This document shows, one piece after another, positions 35,643 through 44,103 of a stretch of 64,000 nucleotides of DNA (the first letter of the stretch is position 1; each line of letters opens with the position of its first letter). Made by a program: the position numbers and the translations under genes. Under the pieces are notes generated by a model. It had not been told where the DNA came from and did no database searches. It worked only from the letters and a program-made list of their open reading frames with translations. The stretch comes from Allobosea sp. UNC402CLCol (GTDB lineage Bacteria; Pseudomonadota; Alphaproteobacteria; Rhizobiales; Beijerinckiaceae). The stretch covers positions 62,001 to 126,000 of the forward strand of contig NZ_JQJJ01000014.1 in NCBI RefSeq assembly GCF_000745475.1, in the 5' to 3' direction.

Positions 35643-36035
35643 ATGAAGAATTTTCTTCTCGTCACCGCCCCGCGCATCCTGCTTGGGCTGATTTTCCTCA
35701 TCAGCGCCGTCGATGGTTTCTGGTGGCTCGCTACGGGCATGAACCTGATCCATCCGCCGACCAGCGCGCGGGGCGCTGCCTTCGAGGCGGCCTTGCAGGA
35801 TTCCGGCTTCTTCTGGCCCTTCGTGAAGGCGATCAACCTGACCGGGGGCCTGAGCCTGATCTCCAACGTCGTGCCGGCCTTCGGGCTCGCGCTGATCGCG
35901 CCGGTGATGGCGGTAATCGTGCTCTTCCACGCCACGATCAACCCGCAGGGTCTGCCGGTGGCGGCGGTCCTCGTCGTCCTGGGGCTGCCGCTGGTCTGGG
36001 CCTATCGGGACCGTTATGCGGAGATGTTTCGGTAA
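35643..36035 (+). CDS. DoxX-like small membrane protein
   Basis: 130 residues with four hydrophobic segments (about 5-27, 58-75, 79-97, 100-118) and the DoxX-type opening APRILLGLIFLISAVDGF. DoxX/DoxD-like proteins are membrane subunits of quinone-linked enzymes in some organisms, but most bacterial members are uncharacterised. Starts at ATG 35643 soon after the strong hairpin. A family A repeat follows. No operon partner is apparent. Confidence 0.78.
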   Translation: MKNFLLVTAPRILLGLIFLISAVDGFWWLATGMNLIHPPTSARGAAFEAALQDSGFFWPFVKAINLTGGLSLISNVVPAFGLALIAPVMAVIVLFHATINPQGLPVAAVLVVLGLPLVWAYRDRYAEMFR

Positions 36036-36059
36036 GCCTTTAGGCCTTGGAACCATCGT

Positions 36060-36164
36060 GTCATTCCGGGCGGAGCGAAGCGGAGGCCCGGAATCCATCA
36101 TGGAGCGCAGAGCCCTTCGATGGATCCCGGATCAGCGCCGCTATCGTGGCTTGTCCGGGATGAC
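36060..36164. repeat. Intergenic palindromic repeat, family A, copy 2
   Basis: 105 bp lying between convergent DoxX and aminotransferase genes. It begins GTCATTCCGGGCGGAGCGAA and ends GTCCGGGATGAC, with inner GGAATCCATCATGG against CCATGG-type sequence ATGGATCCCGG. Same direction as the copy at 20724-20836. The GTCAT/ATGAC termini match. Confidence 0.8.
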
Positions 36165-36179
36165 GGCGTTCAGATCAGG

Positions 36180-37364
36180 TTAGAACGAAAAGCCCCTGAG
36201 CCGCTCGCCCAGCAATCCGATCCGGTCGGCGGCGACATTGGCGATGGCGATGCGCAGATGGTTTTCCTGTCCGGGGCCGAAATAGGGGCCGGGCAGGGCG
36301 AGCACGCCGCGCTCCTGCGCCAGCCGGCGCACGATTTCGGCCGCCTTCGCGCCCGCGAAGGGATGCGCGACATAGGCGAAATAGGCTCCGGCCGAGAGCA
36401 CGCGCCAGCCGTTGAGCGGCGCCAGAGTCTCGCGGAAGAGGCCGGCGCGGGTGTTGATCTCGGCGCGGTTGCGCTCGCGCCAGTCGCGGATGCCGTCGAT
36501 GCCCCAGGTCACGGCGGCTTGACCGGCCCGGACGGGGCTGATCTGCACGCAGTCGAGCACCTTGCCGATCTGGGCGAGGACTTGTTCGCCGGCCGTGATC
36601 GCGCCGAGGCGCCAGCCCGGAACGGCATAGGCCTTCGAGAAGCTGTAGAGGCCGATCACGGAATCCTGCCAGTCGCTTGCGGAGAAAACCTCATGCGACC
36701 TGGCAAGCCCCTCGGGCAGGAAGTCGCGATAGGTTTCGTCGAGCACGAGCCAGAGGCCGCGCCTTGCGCAGAGCGCGGCGAAGGCGGCGATGGTCTGCGG
36801 CGGATAGACGGCGCCGGTCGGGTTGTTCGGCGTCACCAGCACAATGGCGCGGGTGCGTTCGTCGATCAGCGCCTCGGCAGTGGCGACATCCGGCACGAAG
36901 CCGGATTCGGGCGTGCAGGGCAGCGGGCGCGCCTCGACGCCGAGCATGGTCAGCGTCATCTCGTGGTTGAAATACCAGGGCGTCGGCAGCAGCACGTTGT
37001 CGCCGGCCCGGGCCAGCGCCATCATCGTCACGACATAGGCCTGGTTGCAGCCCGACGTGATCGCGATCTCCGCCGGCGTGAAGGGCGCGCCATAGATGCC
37101 CGCGATCTCGGCGGCATAGGCCTCACGCAAAGCGGCATCGCCGGTGATGCCGCCATAGCGGGCGCTGCCGGGCTCCGCCGCCGCTTCCGCCAGCTTCCGC
37201 AGCAGCGCTTCCGGCGGGGCCGAGCCGGGCACGGCCTGCGACAGGTCGATCAGCGGGCCATGGCGGCCGTCATAGGACCTGGCCCAGCCCTGCGCCTCCG
37301 GAATCGGCGGAGTGCCGGTATCGATCAGGTCGGGATTCAGCGCGGCGGGGGAGAGTGTCGGCAT
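36180..37364 (-). CDS. Class I/II pyridoxal-phosphate aminotransferase
   Basis: 394 residues, fold type I. TPNNPTGAVYPPQ, DETYRDF and the Schiff-base Lys in YSFSKAYAVPGWRLG (Lys near 244), plus a final Arg region (PGQENHLRIAIAN), are the class hallmarks. Substrate cannot be told: the family includes aspartate, aromatic and methionine transaminases. The conserved frame starts at ATG 37364; a longer reading frame upstream is the antisense of the sirtuin gene. Divergent from the sirtuin gene with 108 bp between. Confidence 0.87.
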   Translation of the reverse strand: MPTLSPAALNPDLIDTGTPPIPEAQGWARSYDGRHGPLIDLSQAVPGSAPPEALLRKLAEAAAEPGSARYGGITGDAALREAYAAEIAGIYGAPFTPAEIAITSGCNQAYVVTMMALARAGDNVLLPTPWYFNHEMTLTMLGVEARPLPCTPESGFVPDVATAEALIDERTRAIVLVTPNNPTGAVYPPQTIAAFAALCARRGLWLVLDETYRDFLPEGLARSHEVFSASDWQDSVIGLYSFSKAYAVPGWRLGAITAGEQVLAQIGKVLDCVQISPVRAGQAAVTWGIDGIRDWRERNRAEINTRAGLFRETLAPLNGWRVLSAGAYFAYVAHPFAGAKAAEIVRRLAQERGVLALPGPYFGPGQENHLRIAIANVAADRIGLLGERLRGFSF

Positions 37365-37472
37365 GATCAGTCTGGTTTGCTGCGGCGCCGGCCTTGCGTC
37401 AATCGCCTTGGAAGCGTCGCAGCGGCGTTCCATATCTGGAGGTGTTCCATTTCCGTAAAGCCGGGCGAGCCG

Positions 37473-38228
37473 ATGCAGGACGAGACAGAGGATGCGATCG
37501 CCGAGCTGCACGCGATGCTGGATCGCGCGGACCGGATCGTCAGCTTTACCGGCGCGGGCATCTCGACCGAATCGGGCGTGCCGGATTTCCGCTCGCCGGG
37601 CTCGCCCTGGATGGTCAACAAGCCGATCCCGTTCGAGGCCTTCGTGACGAGCCGCGAGGCGCGCAGGGAGGCCTGGCGGCGCAAATTCACGATGGACGAC
37701 CATTACCGCGACGCGCAGCCCAATATCGGCCATCGCGCTTTGGCGCGACTCGTGGCGGATGGGCGCTCGCCCGCCATCGTGACGCAGAACATCGACGGGC
37801 TGCACCAGGCTTCCGGCGTGCCGGAGGAGCAGGTGATCGAACTTCACGGCAACGGCACCTATGCGACCTGTCTCGATTGCGGCTGGCGGCATGAGCTCGC
37901 CGCGATCCGGCCGGCCTTCGAGGCGACGGGCGAGCCGCCATCCTGTTTGATGTGCACCGGGCCGGTGAAATCCGCGACGATCTCCTTCGGGCAGGCGATG
38001 CCGCAGGAGGCGATGATGCGGGCGCAAGGACTGGCGCTGGAATGCGACCTCTTCCTCGTCGTCGGCTCGTCGCTCGTGGTCTTTCCGGCGGCGACGTTGC
38101 CCGTCATCGCCAAACGGCAGGGGGCGAGGCTCGTCATCCTCAACCGCGAGCCGACGGAGCTCGACGCGATCGCCGATCTCGTGATCCGGGCCGAAAGCGG
38201 CAAGGCCCTGGCGCCGCTCCTGTCCTGA
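37473..38228 (+). CDS. cobB: NAD-dependent protein deacylase (sirtuin)
   Basis: 251 residues. The NAD site is in FTGAGISTESGVPDFRSPGS, the catalytic His near 125 in VIELHGNGTYATCLDC, with TQNIDGLHQASG before it. Zinc Cys pairs are CLDC (133, 136) and CLMC (158, 161). GSSLVVFPAATLP follows the zinc module. It removes acyl groups from lysine, with NAD as co-substrate. It belongs to the plain type II/III-like bacterial sirtuins; deacetylase versus desuccinylase cannot be read reliably. ATG 37473 is chosen. Confidence 0.92.
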   Translation: MQDETEDAIAELHAMLDRADRIVSFTGAGISTESGVPDFRSPGSPWMVNKPIPFEAFVTSREARREAWRRKFTMDDHYRDAQPNIGHRALARLVADGRSPAIVTQNIDGLHQASGVPEEQVIELHGNGTYATCLDCGWRHELAAIRPAFEATGEPPSCLMCTGPVKSATISFGQAMPQEAMMRAQGLALECDLFLVVGSSLVVFPAATLPVIAKRQGARLVILNREPTELDAIADLVIRAESGKALAPLLS

Positions 38229-38425
38229 GCGACAGGCCTGCACCGCAGGGCCACGCCGATCCGGGACAAGGCACCGACTCGCTCACGGCTCCAGCTTTCC
38301 CGATCGAAAAAGTGAACTTTCCGCTGGAGATTATGTGGACGAGATCTTCGGGGGTGTTCCCCGAATCCGCAGCAGTGCTATCGTAATGTCGCGAATCAAG
38401 ACGTTCTGCGTGGGGTGAGCGGCAA

Positions 38426-39040
38426 ATGTCCGACGAATTCGGTGAGAGCGGGCGACCACCGATGGGTCCCATCCAGTCACTCAACCGTGTCGTGCGCCTC
38501 GATGGGCCAAGCCCTCACGCTTCGGAGGTCCCGGTCGAGACCAGCGGCTACGTCAAATGGTTCGACGTGTCGAAGGGCTACGGCTTCGTCGTTCCCGAGA
38601 CCGGCGGGGCGGATGTGCTGCTCCATGTCACGACCCTGAAACGCGACGGATTCAATGCGATAGCGGAAGGTGCTCGCATCGTGCTCGAGGCGGTCGAGAA
38701 GCCGCGGGGGCGTCAGGCGGTCCGCGTTCTCTCGATCGATACGACAGTGGCGCGGCATCCCTCGGAGATGCCGCTCGCCCGCACCAACGTCACCGTGGCG
38801 CCGACGAGCGGCCTGGAGCCGATGGTGGTGAAGTGGTTCAACCGGCTGCGCGGCTTCGGCTTCGTCTCGAAGGGCGAAGGGGCGCCGGACGTGTTCGTGC
38901 ATATGGAGACGCTGCGCCGCTACGGGCTCGTCGAGCTCGTTCCGGGACAGACCGTGCTGGTGCGCTACGGACCGGGGCCGAAGGGGCTCATGGCTGCGGA
39001 GATCCGGCTTGAGCCGGGCGGCGCCGCCGCATCGCACTGA
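38426..39040 (+). CDS. Two-domain cold-shock protein
   Basis: 204 residues with two cold-shock domains: about 41-107 ([19 protein letters not shown]) and 131-198 ([19 protein letters not shown]). Each keeps RNP-1-like KGYGFV/RGFGFV and the RNP-2 LLHV/VFVHM. The first 40 residues are an added polar extension and the two domains are joined by about 25 residues with a Ser/Thr/Pro tone. Double-CSD proteins of this length are typical of Rhizobiales and bind single-stranded nucleic acid. A terminator follows 70 bp after the stop. Confidence 0.9.
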   Translation: MSDEFGESGRPPMGPIQSLNRVVRLDGPSPHASEVPVETSGYVKWFDVSKGYGFVVPETGGADVLLHVTTLKRDGFNAIAEGARIVLEAVEKPRGRQAVRVLSIDTTVARHPSEMPLARTNVTVAPTSGLEPMVVKWFNRLRGFGFVSKGEGAPDVFVHMETLRRYGLVELVPGQTVLVRYGPGPKGLMAAEIRLEPGGAAASH

Positions 39041-39113
39041 GGGCTTTCGACAAACCCCATCGAAACCCCTCTGGGGTTGTTGGGAGCTCTAAATTGAGAA
39101 TCCGGTAAGCACG

Positions 39114-39146
39114 CCGGCAAGGTTATCGTCCCTTGCCGGTTTTTTA
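39114..39146 (+). terminator. Intrinsic terminator after the cold-shock gene
   Basis: Stem CCGGCAAGG (39114-39122) pairs with CCTTGCCGG (39131-39139) around TTATCGTC, then TTTTTT. A clean terminator, and the reason why an HD-GYP start at the TTG inside it is rejected. Confidence 0.92.
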
Positions 39147-39243
39147 TCGCGCCGGCACCCGCCTGGCGCGAATTCCGGCTGCGGTTTTTACGCTTCATCA
39201 ATCGGCCGGGCTAAGATGGAGGTCTTGCCGGAGACCTAGCGCC

Positions 39244-40359
39244 ATCGTCCTTCTCGTCAGCGATCGTGATCAGCAGCGTCAGTCGCTGCAACGCGCGCTC
39301 TCGGTCTGGGGAGCGTGCAGGGCCTTCGACCTCGCCGAAATCGAGGAGATCCGCAAGGCCGCTGGTCGTTTGCTCATCGTCGATCTCGATCTCTCCCGGC
39401 CCGCGACGATCGTCTCGGCGAGCGCGGCGCTTGCGACTCACCGACAGTCCGGCGCCCCCTTCCTCTTCCTTCTGCGGGACATGTCGCCGCGCAGCCAGAT
39501 GCAGGCCAACGCCCTCGGGGCCCAGGCGATCCTGCCGGCCGAAACGCCGCCGTCGGCGCTGCTCGACAAGGTCGGGGCCATGCTCGGTTTGCTGCGGGAC
39601 AGTGGGCCGGAAACGGTTCTGCAGCGGCGATTCGTCAGGGCTTCCGCCGCATTCGCCGGCCTGCTCGAAGCCGCCGGCTCCGACGGGCCGCTGCCCGTTC
39701 AGGCGATCAACGACAGTGTCGAGGCGATCAACCGGGCGGCCGATGACGGCAATCTCGATACCTGGCTGGATATGGTCTGGCAGCATGACGACGCCACCTA
39801 CCAGCACTGCCTTCTGGTCTCTGGACTGGTCGCCGCCTTCGCCCGCAAGCTCGGCTTCGGCGAGAGCGACCGGCAATTGATGACGACGGCCGCCGTGCTG
39901 CATGATGTCGGCAAGGCGCGAATCCCGCTCGATATCCTGCGCAAGCCAGGACGCCTGACGCCGGCGGAGCGTGCCGTCATCTGCCAGCACCCGCAGATCG
40001 GGCACGACATGCTGGTCGCGCAGGGTGGTTTCGCGCCGGCGGTGCTCGCCGCCGTGCTGTCGCATCACGAGATGCTCGACGGCTCCGGCTACCCGCATGG
40101 CATCGGCGCCGACAGAATTCCCGATCCGGTCCGGATGATCACGATCTGCGACATCTATGCCGCGCTGATCGAACGTCGTTCCTACAAGGCGCCCATGTCG
40201 CCGGAGGAAGCCTTCGCCACGCTGATCGGCATGGGCGACAAGCTCGACCGGGACCTCTTGCGCGCCTTCGGCAATGTGGTCCTGAGCAGCTCCGTGGCGC
40301 GGCTGGGCAAGATGACGGCGCGGCCTGCGGCCAGCGCTGCGGCTGAGGACGCGGCCTGA
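39244..40359 (+). CDS. HD-GYP domain protein with receiver-like N domain (start uncertain)
   Basis: About 371 residues if begun at the first conserved position. A degenerate receiver-like domain (IVLLVSDRDQQRQSLQRAL, then LLIVDLDLSRP) is followed by an HD-GYP phosphohydrolase domain with HDVGKARIP (near 220) and HHEMLDGSGYPHG (near 275), the motifs for cyclic-di-GMP cleavage. No ATG, GTG or TTG precedes the receiver strand in this frame apart from a TTG inside a terminator. ATC 39244 would be the apparent first residue. An ATG at 39216 in another frame is cut by TAG 39237; loss of one base there would join it. The reading of the domain is sure, the start is not. Confidence 0.75.
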   Translation: MVLLVSDRDQQRQSLQRALSVWGACRAFDLAEIEEIRKAAGRLLIVDLDLSRPATIVSASAALATHRQSGAPFLFLLRDMSPRSQMQANALGAQAILPAETPPSALLDKVGAMLGLLRDSGPETVLQRRFVRASAAFAGLLEAAGSDGPLPVQAINDSVEAINRAADDGNLDTWLDMVWQHDDATYQHCLLVSGLVAAFARKLGFGESDRQLMTTAAVLHDVGKARIPLDILRKPGRLTPAERAVICQHPQIGHDMLVAQGGFAPAVLAAVLSHHEMLDGSGYPHGIGADRIPDPVRMITICDIYAALIERRSYKAPMSPEEAFATLIGMGDKLDRDLLRAFGNVVLSSSVARLGKMTARPAASAAAEDAA

Positions 40360-40365
40360 GCCGGC

Positions 40366-40716
40366 TCAGACCGCGAAGGACGTGCCGCAGCCGCAGGAGC
40401 TGGTCGCGTTCGGATTGGTGATCCGGAAGGACTGGCCGATCAGGTCGTCGACAAAGTCGATGGTGCAGCCTTCGAGCAGGTCGAGCGAGGTTTCGTCGAT
40501 CACCACGGTCGCGCCATCGCGCTCGATGACGAGATCGTCGGGCGCCTTCTTCTCCTCGATATCGAAGACGTATTGGAAGCCGGAGCAGCCGCCGCCGGCG
40601 ACGCTGACGCGCAGCATCGCGCCCGGCGGCTCCTTTGCCATCACCGAGAGAATCCGTTTCGCGGCGTTGGCCGTCACCGCGATGCCGCGCGGGTTGACCG
40701 CAAGATCGGTCGACAT
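40366..40716 (-). CDS. erpA: Iron-sulfur cluster insertion protein ErpA/IscA (HesB family)
   Basis: 116 residues. The three conserved Cys for cluster transfer are seen in [17 protein letters not shown] and SSCGCGTSF near the C terminus. Family proteins pass Fe-S clusters to apo-proteins. ATG 40716 is chosen as the A-type domain starts just after it ([15 protein letters not shown]). It lies 87 bp from the divergent dgt gene. The symbol erpA is the likely one for alphaproteobacteria; IscA or SufA cannot be excluded. Confidence 0.88.
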   Translation of the reverse strand: MSTDLAVNPRGIAVTANAAKRILSVMAKEPPGAMLRVSVAGGGCSGFQYVFDIEEKKAPDDLVIERDGATVVIDETSLDLLEGCTIDFVDDLIGQSFRITNPNATSSCGCGTSFAV

Positions 40717-40802
40717 GGGCAGATGTTCCTTGCACCCTGGTTGTCCGTAAAGGTAATGGCCCGGCAGCGCCTCTACAAGCACGGGGCGGCGACGAGGCTG
40801 CC

Positions 40803-42050
40803 ATGCCGCATCCGCACATCCCGACATCGGTCTTCTCAGCGGGCGTCGAGCCCGGTGAGCGCTGGCGCGCTCCTTATGCGTGCCGCTCCAGCATGAGCCG
40901 CGGCCGGCTCGTCGGTGAGCCCGCCTCGGCGACGCGGGGCGAATTCCAGCGCGATCGCGACCGCATCATCCATTCGACCGCCTTCCGGCGGCTCAAGCAC
41001 AAGACGCAGGTCTTCGTCTCGCATGAGGGCGACCATTACCGCACGCGGCTGACCCACACGATCGAGGTGGCCCAGATCGCCCGCGCGCTGGCGCGCGCGC
41101 TCGGTCTCGACGAGGATCTGGCCGAGGCGCTGGCGCTGGCCCATGACCTCGGCCACACGCCCTTCGGCCATACCGGCGAGGATGCGCTCGACGAATGCAT
41201 GGCGGGGTTCGGCGGTTTCGACCACAACGCCCAGACGCTGAGGATCGTGACCCGGCTCGAGCAACGCTATGCCGATTTCGACGGGCTCAACCTGAGCTGG
41301 GAGACGCTGGAAGGGCTGGTCAAGCACAACGGCCCGCTGCTCGACCCCGAAGGGAAGCCGACGGCGCGCTACGCCAAAACCGGCATTCCGGCGGCGATCG
41401 TCGAATACCAGCATCGGCAGGATCTCTGGCTAGACAGCTATGCGTCGGCCGAAGCGCAGGCCGCCGCGCTCGCCGACGACATCGCCTACAACGCCCACGA
41501 CATTGACGATGGCTTGCGGGCCGGGCTGTTCGGCCATGCCGCCCTGCGCTCGGTGCCGTTCCTGGCCGGGCTGCTCGACGAGATCGAGCGGCTGCATCCG
41601 AGGCTCGAAAAAGCGCGCCTGACCAATGAGCTCGTCAGGCGCGTCATCACCCGCTTCGTCGAGGATGTGATCGCAGAATCGCAGCGGCGTCTGGAGGCGC
41701 TCGCGCCCGCTGAGGCCGATGCGATCAGGCGGGCAGGGCAGCCGGTCGTGACCTTCTCCGCGGCGATCGAGGCGGCCGACCGGGACATCAAGGGCTTTCT
41801 CTACCCCAACATGTACCGTCATCCGCGCATCGCGCCGATCCGCGCCCAGGCCGCGCAGGTGGTGCGGGAGCTGTTCGCCCGCTTCAGCGCCGATCCCTTG
41901 GCGATGCCGCAGGAGTGGGCGGCGGGTTGCGACGGGCTCGACGAGCATCGCCGCATGCGCCGCATCGCCGACTATATCGCCGGCATGACCGACTGGTACG
42001 CGCTCGACGAGCATCGCCGCCTGTTTGACGTCACCCCCTCGCTGCGATAG
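40803..42050 (+). CDS. dgt: Deoxyguanosinetriphosphate triphosphohydrolase-like protein
   Basis: 415 residues of the dGTPase HD superfamily. The early [24 protein letters not shown] block, [16 protein letters not shown] and the metal-binding [17 protein letters not shown] are characteristic; [20 protein letters not shown] further confirms. dNTP triphosphohydrolases split dNTPs to deoxynucleosides and triphosphate. It follows divergently from erpA, the standard position in alphaproteobacteria. Start ATG 40803. Confidence 0.93.
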   Translation: MPHPHIPTSVFSAGVEPGERWRAPYACRSSMSRGRLVGEPASATRGEFQRDRDRIIHSTAFRRLKHKTQVFVSHEGDHYRTRLTHTIEVAQIARALARALGLDEDLAEALALAHDLGHTPFGHTGEDALDECMAGFGGFDHNAQTLRIVTRLEQRYADFDGLNLSWETLEGLVKHNGPLLDPEGKPTARYAKTGIPAAIVEYQHRQDLWLDSYASAEAQAAALADDIAYNAHDIDDGLRAGLFGHAALRSVPFLAGLLDEIERLHPRLEKARLTNELVRRVITRFVEDVIAESQRRLEALAPAEADAIRRAGQPVVTFSAAIEAADRDIKGFLYPNMYRHPRIAPIRAQAAQVVRELFARFSADPLAMPQEWAAGCDGLDEHRRMRRIADYIAGMTDWYALDEHRRLFDVTPSLR

Positions 42051-42085
42051 GGCCGGGCGGCCGTACAAAAATGTTCGAGCTTGGT

Positions 42086-42207
42086 GAGCCCTCATCCTGA
42101 GGAGCGGCCGAAGGCCGCGTCTCAAAGGATGCTCCAGCGGTTTCCGGAGCCTCCTGGATCATCCTTCTAGACGCGCTTCGCAGAAACGCTCCTCAGGATG
42201 AGGGCTC
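42086..42207. repeat. Miniature palindromic element, family C, with 21-bp perfect terminal inverted repeats
   Basis: 122 bp. The first 21 bases (42086-42106, beginning GAGCCCTCATCCTGAGGAGC) are the exact reverse complement of the last 21 (42187-42207). Inside are further complementary blocks (AAAGGATG with CATCCTT) so the whole can fold to a long hairpin, as in non-autonomous MITE-like elements. It ends 20 bp before the proposed argS start, replacing most of the expected promoter region. No open frame. Confidence 0.85.
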
Positions 42208-42227
42208 GGAAGTTTCCTGCCGACAAG

Positions 42228-44003
42228 ATGACCACGATGAACCTGTTCGAGACCTATTCCGCTCGCCTTCACGCCGCCCTCTGGGCGCTTGCCGAGCGAA
42301 GCGCGCTTCCTGCCGGGCTCAACCTCGGGCGTGTCGTGGTCGAGCCGACCAAGGACCCGGCGCATGGCGACCTCGCCACCAACGCCGCGATGGTGCTCGC
42401 CAAGGAGGCCGGCACCAATCCGCGTGCGCTGGCCGCGTTGCTGGTGGAGGAGTTGTCGCGCGATCCCGAGATCGCCAAGGCTGAGATCGCCGGGCCGGGC
42501 TTCATCAATCTGACGCTGCAGCCGGCGGTGTTCACCGCGATCCTGAAATCCGCGATCGAGGCGGGTCTCCACTATGGCCGCGGCAGGGCCAAGCCTGCGC
42601 CGAAGATCAATGTCGAATACGTCTCGGCCAACCCGACCGGGCCGATGCATGTCGGTCATGGCCGCGGCGCGGTGTTCGGCGACGCGCTCGCCCGCTTGCT
42701 CGCCTTCGCCGGTCATGACGTGACGCGCGAATACTACATCAACGATGCCGGCGCGCAGGTCGACGTGCTCGCCCGCTCGGCCTTCCTGCGTTATCGCGAG
42801 GCGCTGGGCGAGGATATCGGGGCGATTCCCGAGGGGCTCTATCCGGGCGATTATCTCAAATCGGTCGGCGAGACGCTGGCGAAGCAGTACGGTCCGGCGC
42901 TCAAGGACAAGCCCGAGAGCGAGTGGCTGCCGCTCGTCCGGCAGGCCGCCATCGATGGCATGATGGCGATGATCCGCGACGATCTCGCCGCGCTCGGCGT
43001 CGTCCACGACGTCTTCTTCTCGGAGCGCTCGCTGCAGGCCGTCGACGGCAACAAGGATGCCGTCGCGGAGACGATCGAGGATCTGCGCGCGCGTGACCTG
43101 GTCTATGAAGGCCGCCTGCCGCCGCCCAAGGGCCAGAAGGACGAGGACTGGGAGGATCGCGAGCAGACGCTGTTCCGCGCCACGCAGTTCGGCGACGATG
43201 TCGACCGGCCGCTGCTCAAGTCGGACGGCAGCTATACCTATTTCGCCAACGACATCGCCTATCACCGCTCGAAGTTCACGCGCGGTTTTGCCGAGATGAT
43301 CGACGTCTGGGGCGCCGACCATGGCGGTTACGTCAAGCGGATGCAGGCCGCGGTGAAGGCCGTGACCAACGGGGAGGGCTCGCTCGACGTCAAGCTCTGC
43401 CAGCTCGTCAGGCTGCTGCGCAATGGCGAGCAGGTGCGCATGTCGAAGCGCTCCGGCGACTTCGTCACGCTGCGCGAGGTCATCGACGAGGTCGGCCGCG
43501 ACGCGGTGCGCTTCATGATGATCTTCCGCAAGAACGACGCGACCCTGGACTTCGATCTTGCGAAAGTGGTCGAGCAGTCGAAGGACAATCCGGTCTTCTA
43601 TGTCCAGTATGCCCATGCGCGCTGCGCCTCGATCTTCCGGCAGGCCCGCGAGGCGTTCCCCGATCTCGACCTGTCCCCCGCCGCATTGTCGCAGGCGGAT
43701 CTGTCGATTCTGGTGGATGAGGCCGAGGTCGGCATCGTGAAGATGATCGCCGCCTATCCGCGGATCATCGAAGGCGCGGCCACGGCCCACGAACCGCATC
43801 GCGTGGCATTCTTCGTGCATGAACTGGCGAGCGCGTTCCATTCTCTCTGGAACAAGGGCAAAGACTCGCCGCAATTACGGTTCGTTAATCAAACTGATCG
43901 AAAGTCGACCTTGGCGAGATTGGCGTTCGTGCATGCGGTGCGCAGCGTCCTTGCTTCCGGTCTGGCGGTCGCCGGAGTTGCGGCGCCGGAAGAGATGCGC
44001 TGA
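42228..44003 (+). CDS. argS: Arginyl-tRNA synthetase
   Basis: 591 residues, class I synthetase charging tRNA-Arg. The HIGH motif is [18 protein letters not shown], the KMSKS loop is [13 protein letters not shown], and the C-terminal DALR domain begins near residue 460 ([16 protein letters not shown]). The N-terminal Add-1 domain opens with [18 protein letters not shown] 42228 or 42237 are both possible; neither has an obvious Shine-Dalgarno. A palindromic repeat ends just ahead. It starts the conserved argS - SPOR - nagZ block. Confidence 0.95.
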   Translation: MTTMNLFETYSARLHAALWALAERSALPAGLNLGRVVVEPTKDPAHGDLATNAAMVLAKEAGTNPRALAALLVEELSRDPEIAKAEIAGPGFINLTLQPAVFTAILKSAIEAGLHYGRGRAKPAPKINVEYVSANPTGPMHVGHGRGAVFGDALARLLAFAGHDVTREYYINDAGAQVDVLARSAFLRYREALGEDIGAIPEGLYPGDYLKSVGETLAKQYGPALKDKPESEWLPLVRQAAIDGMMAMIRDDLAALGVVHDVFFSERSLQAVDGNKDAVAETIEDLRARDLVYEGRLPPPKGQKDEDWEDREQTLFRATQFGDDVDRPLLKSDGSYTYFANDIAYHRSKFTRGFAEMIDVWGADHGGYVKRMQAAVKAVTNGEGSLDVKLCQLVRLLRNGEQVRMSKRSGDFVTLREVIDEVGRDAVRFMMIFRKNDATLDFDLAKVVEQSKDNPVFYVQYAHARCASIFRQAREAFPDLDLSPAALSQADLSILVDEAEVGIVKMIAAYPRIIEGAATAHEPHRVAFFVHELASAFHSLWNKGKDSPQLRFVNQTDRKSTLARLAFVHAVRSVLASGLAVAGVAAPEEMR

Positions 44004-44103
44004 CGGGGCACTATTCCGGCGGCGCGCACAAGGTCAGGTTGACCGCACAGAGTTCCCGGTTCTTCCATAGGGGGAAGCGGCTTGTGCTGGAATGGATCGT
44101 ACC

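Noticed and set aside
36120..38228. A 702-residue plus-strand frame covering the sirtuin, beginning MDPGSAPL
   Set aside because: The first 450 codons are antisense to the aminotransferase or fall in a family A repeat; the sirtuin starts at 37473.
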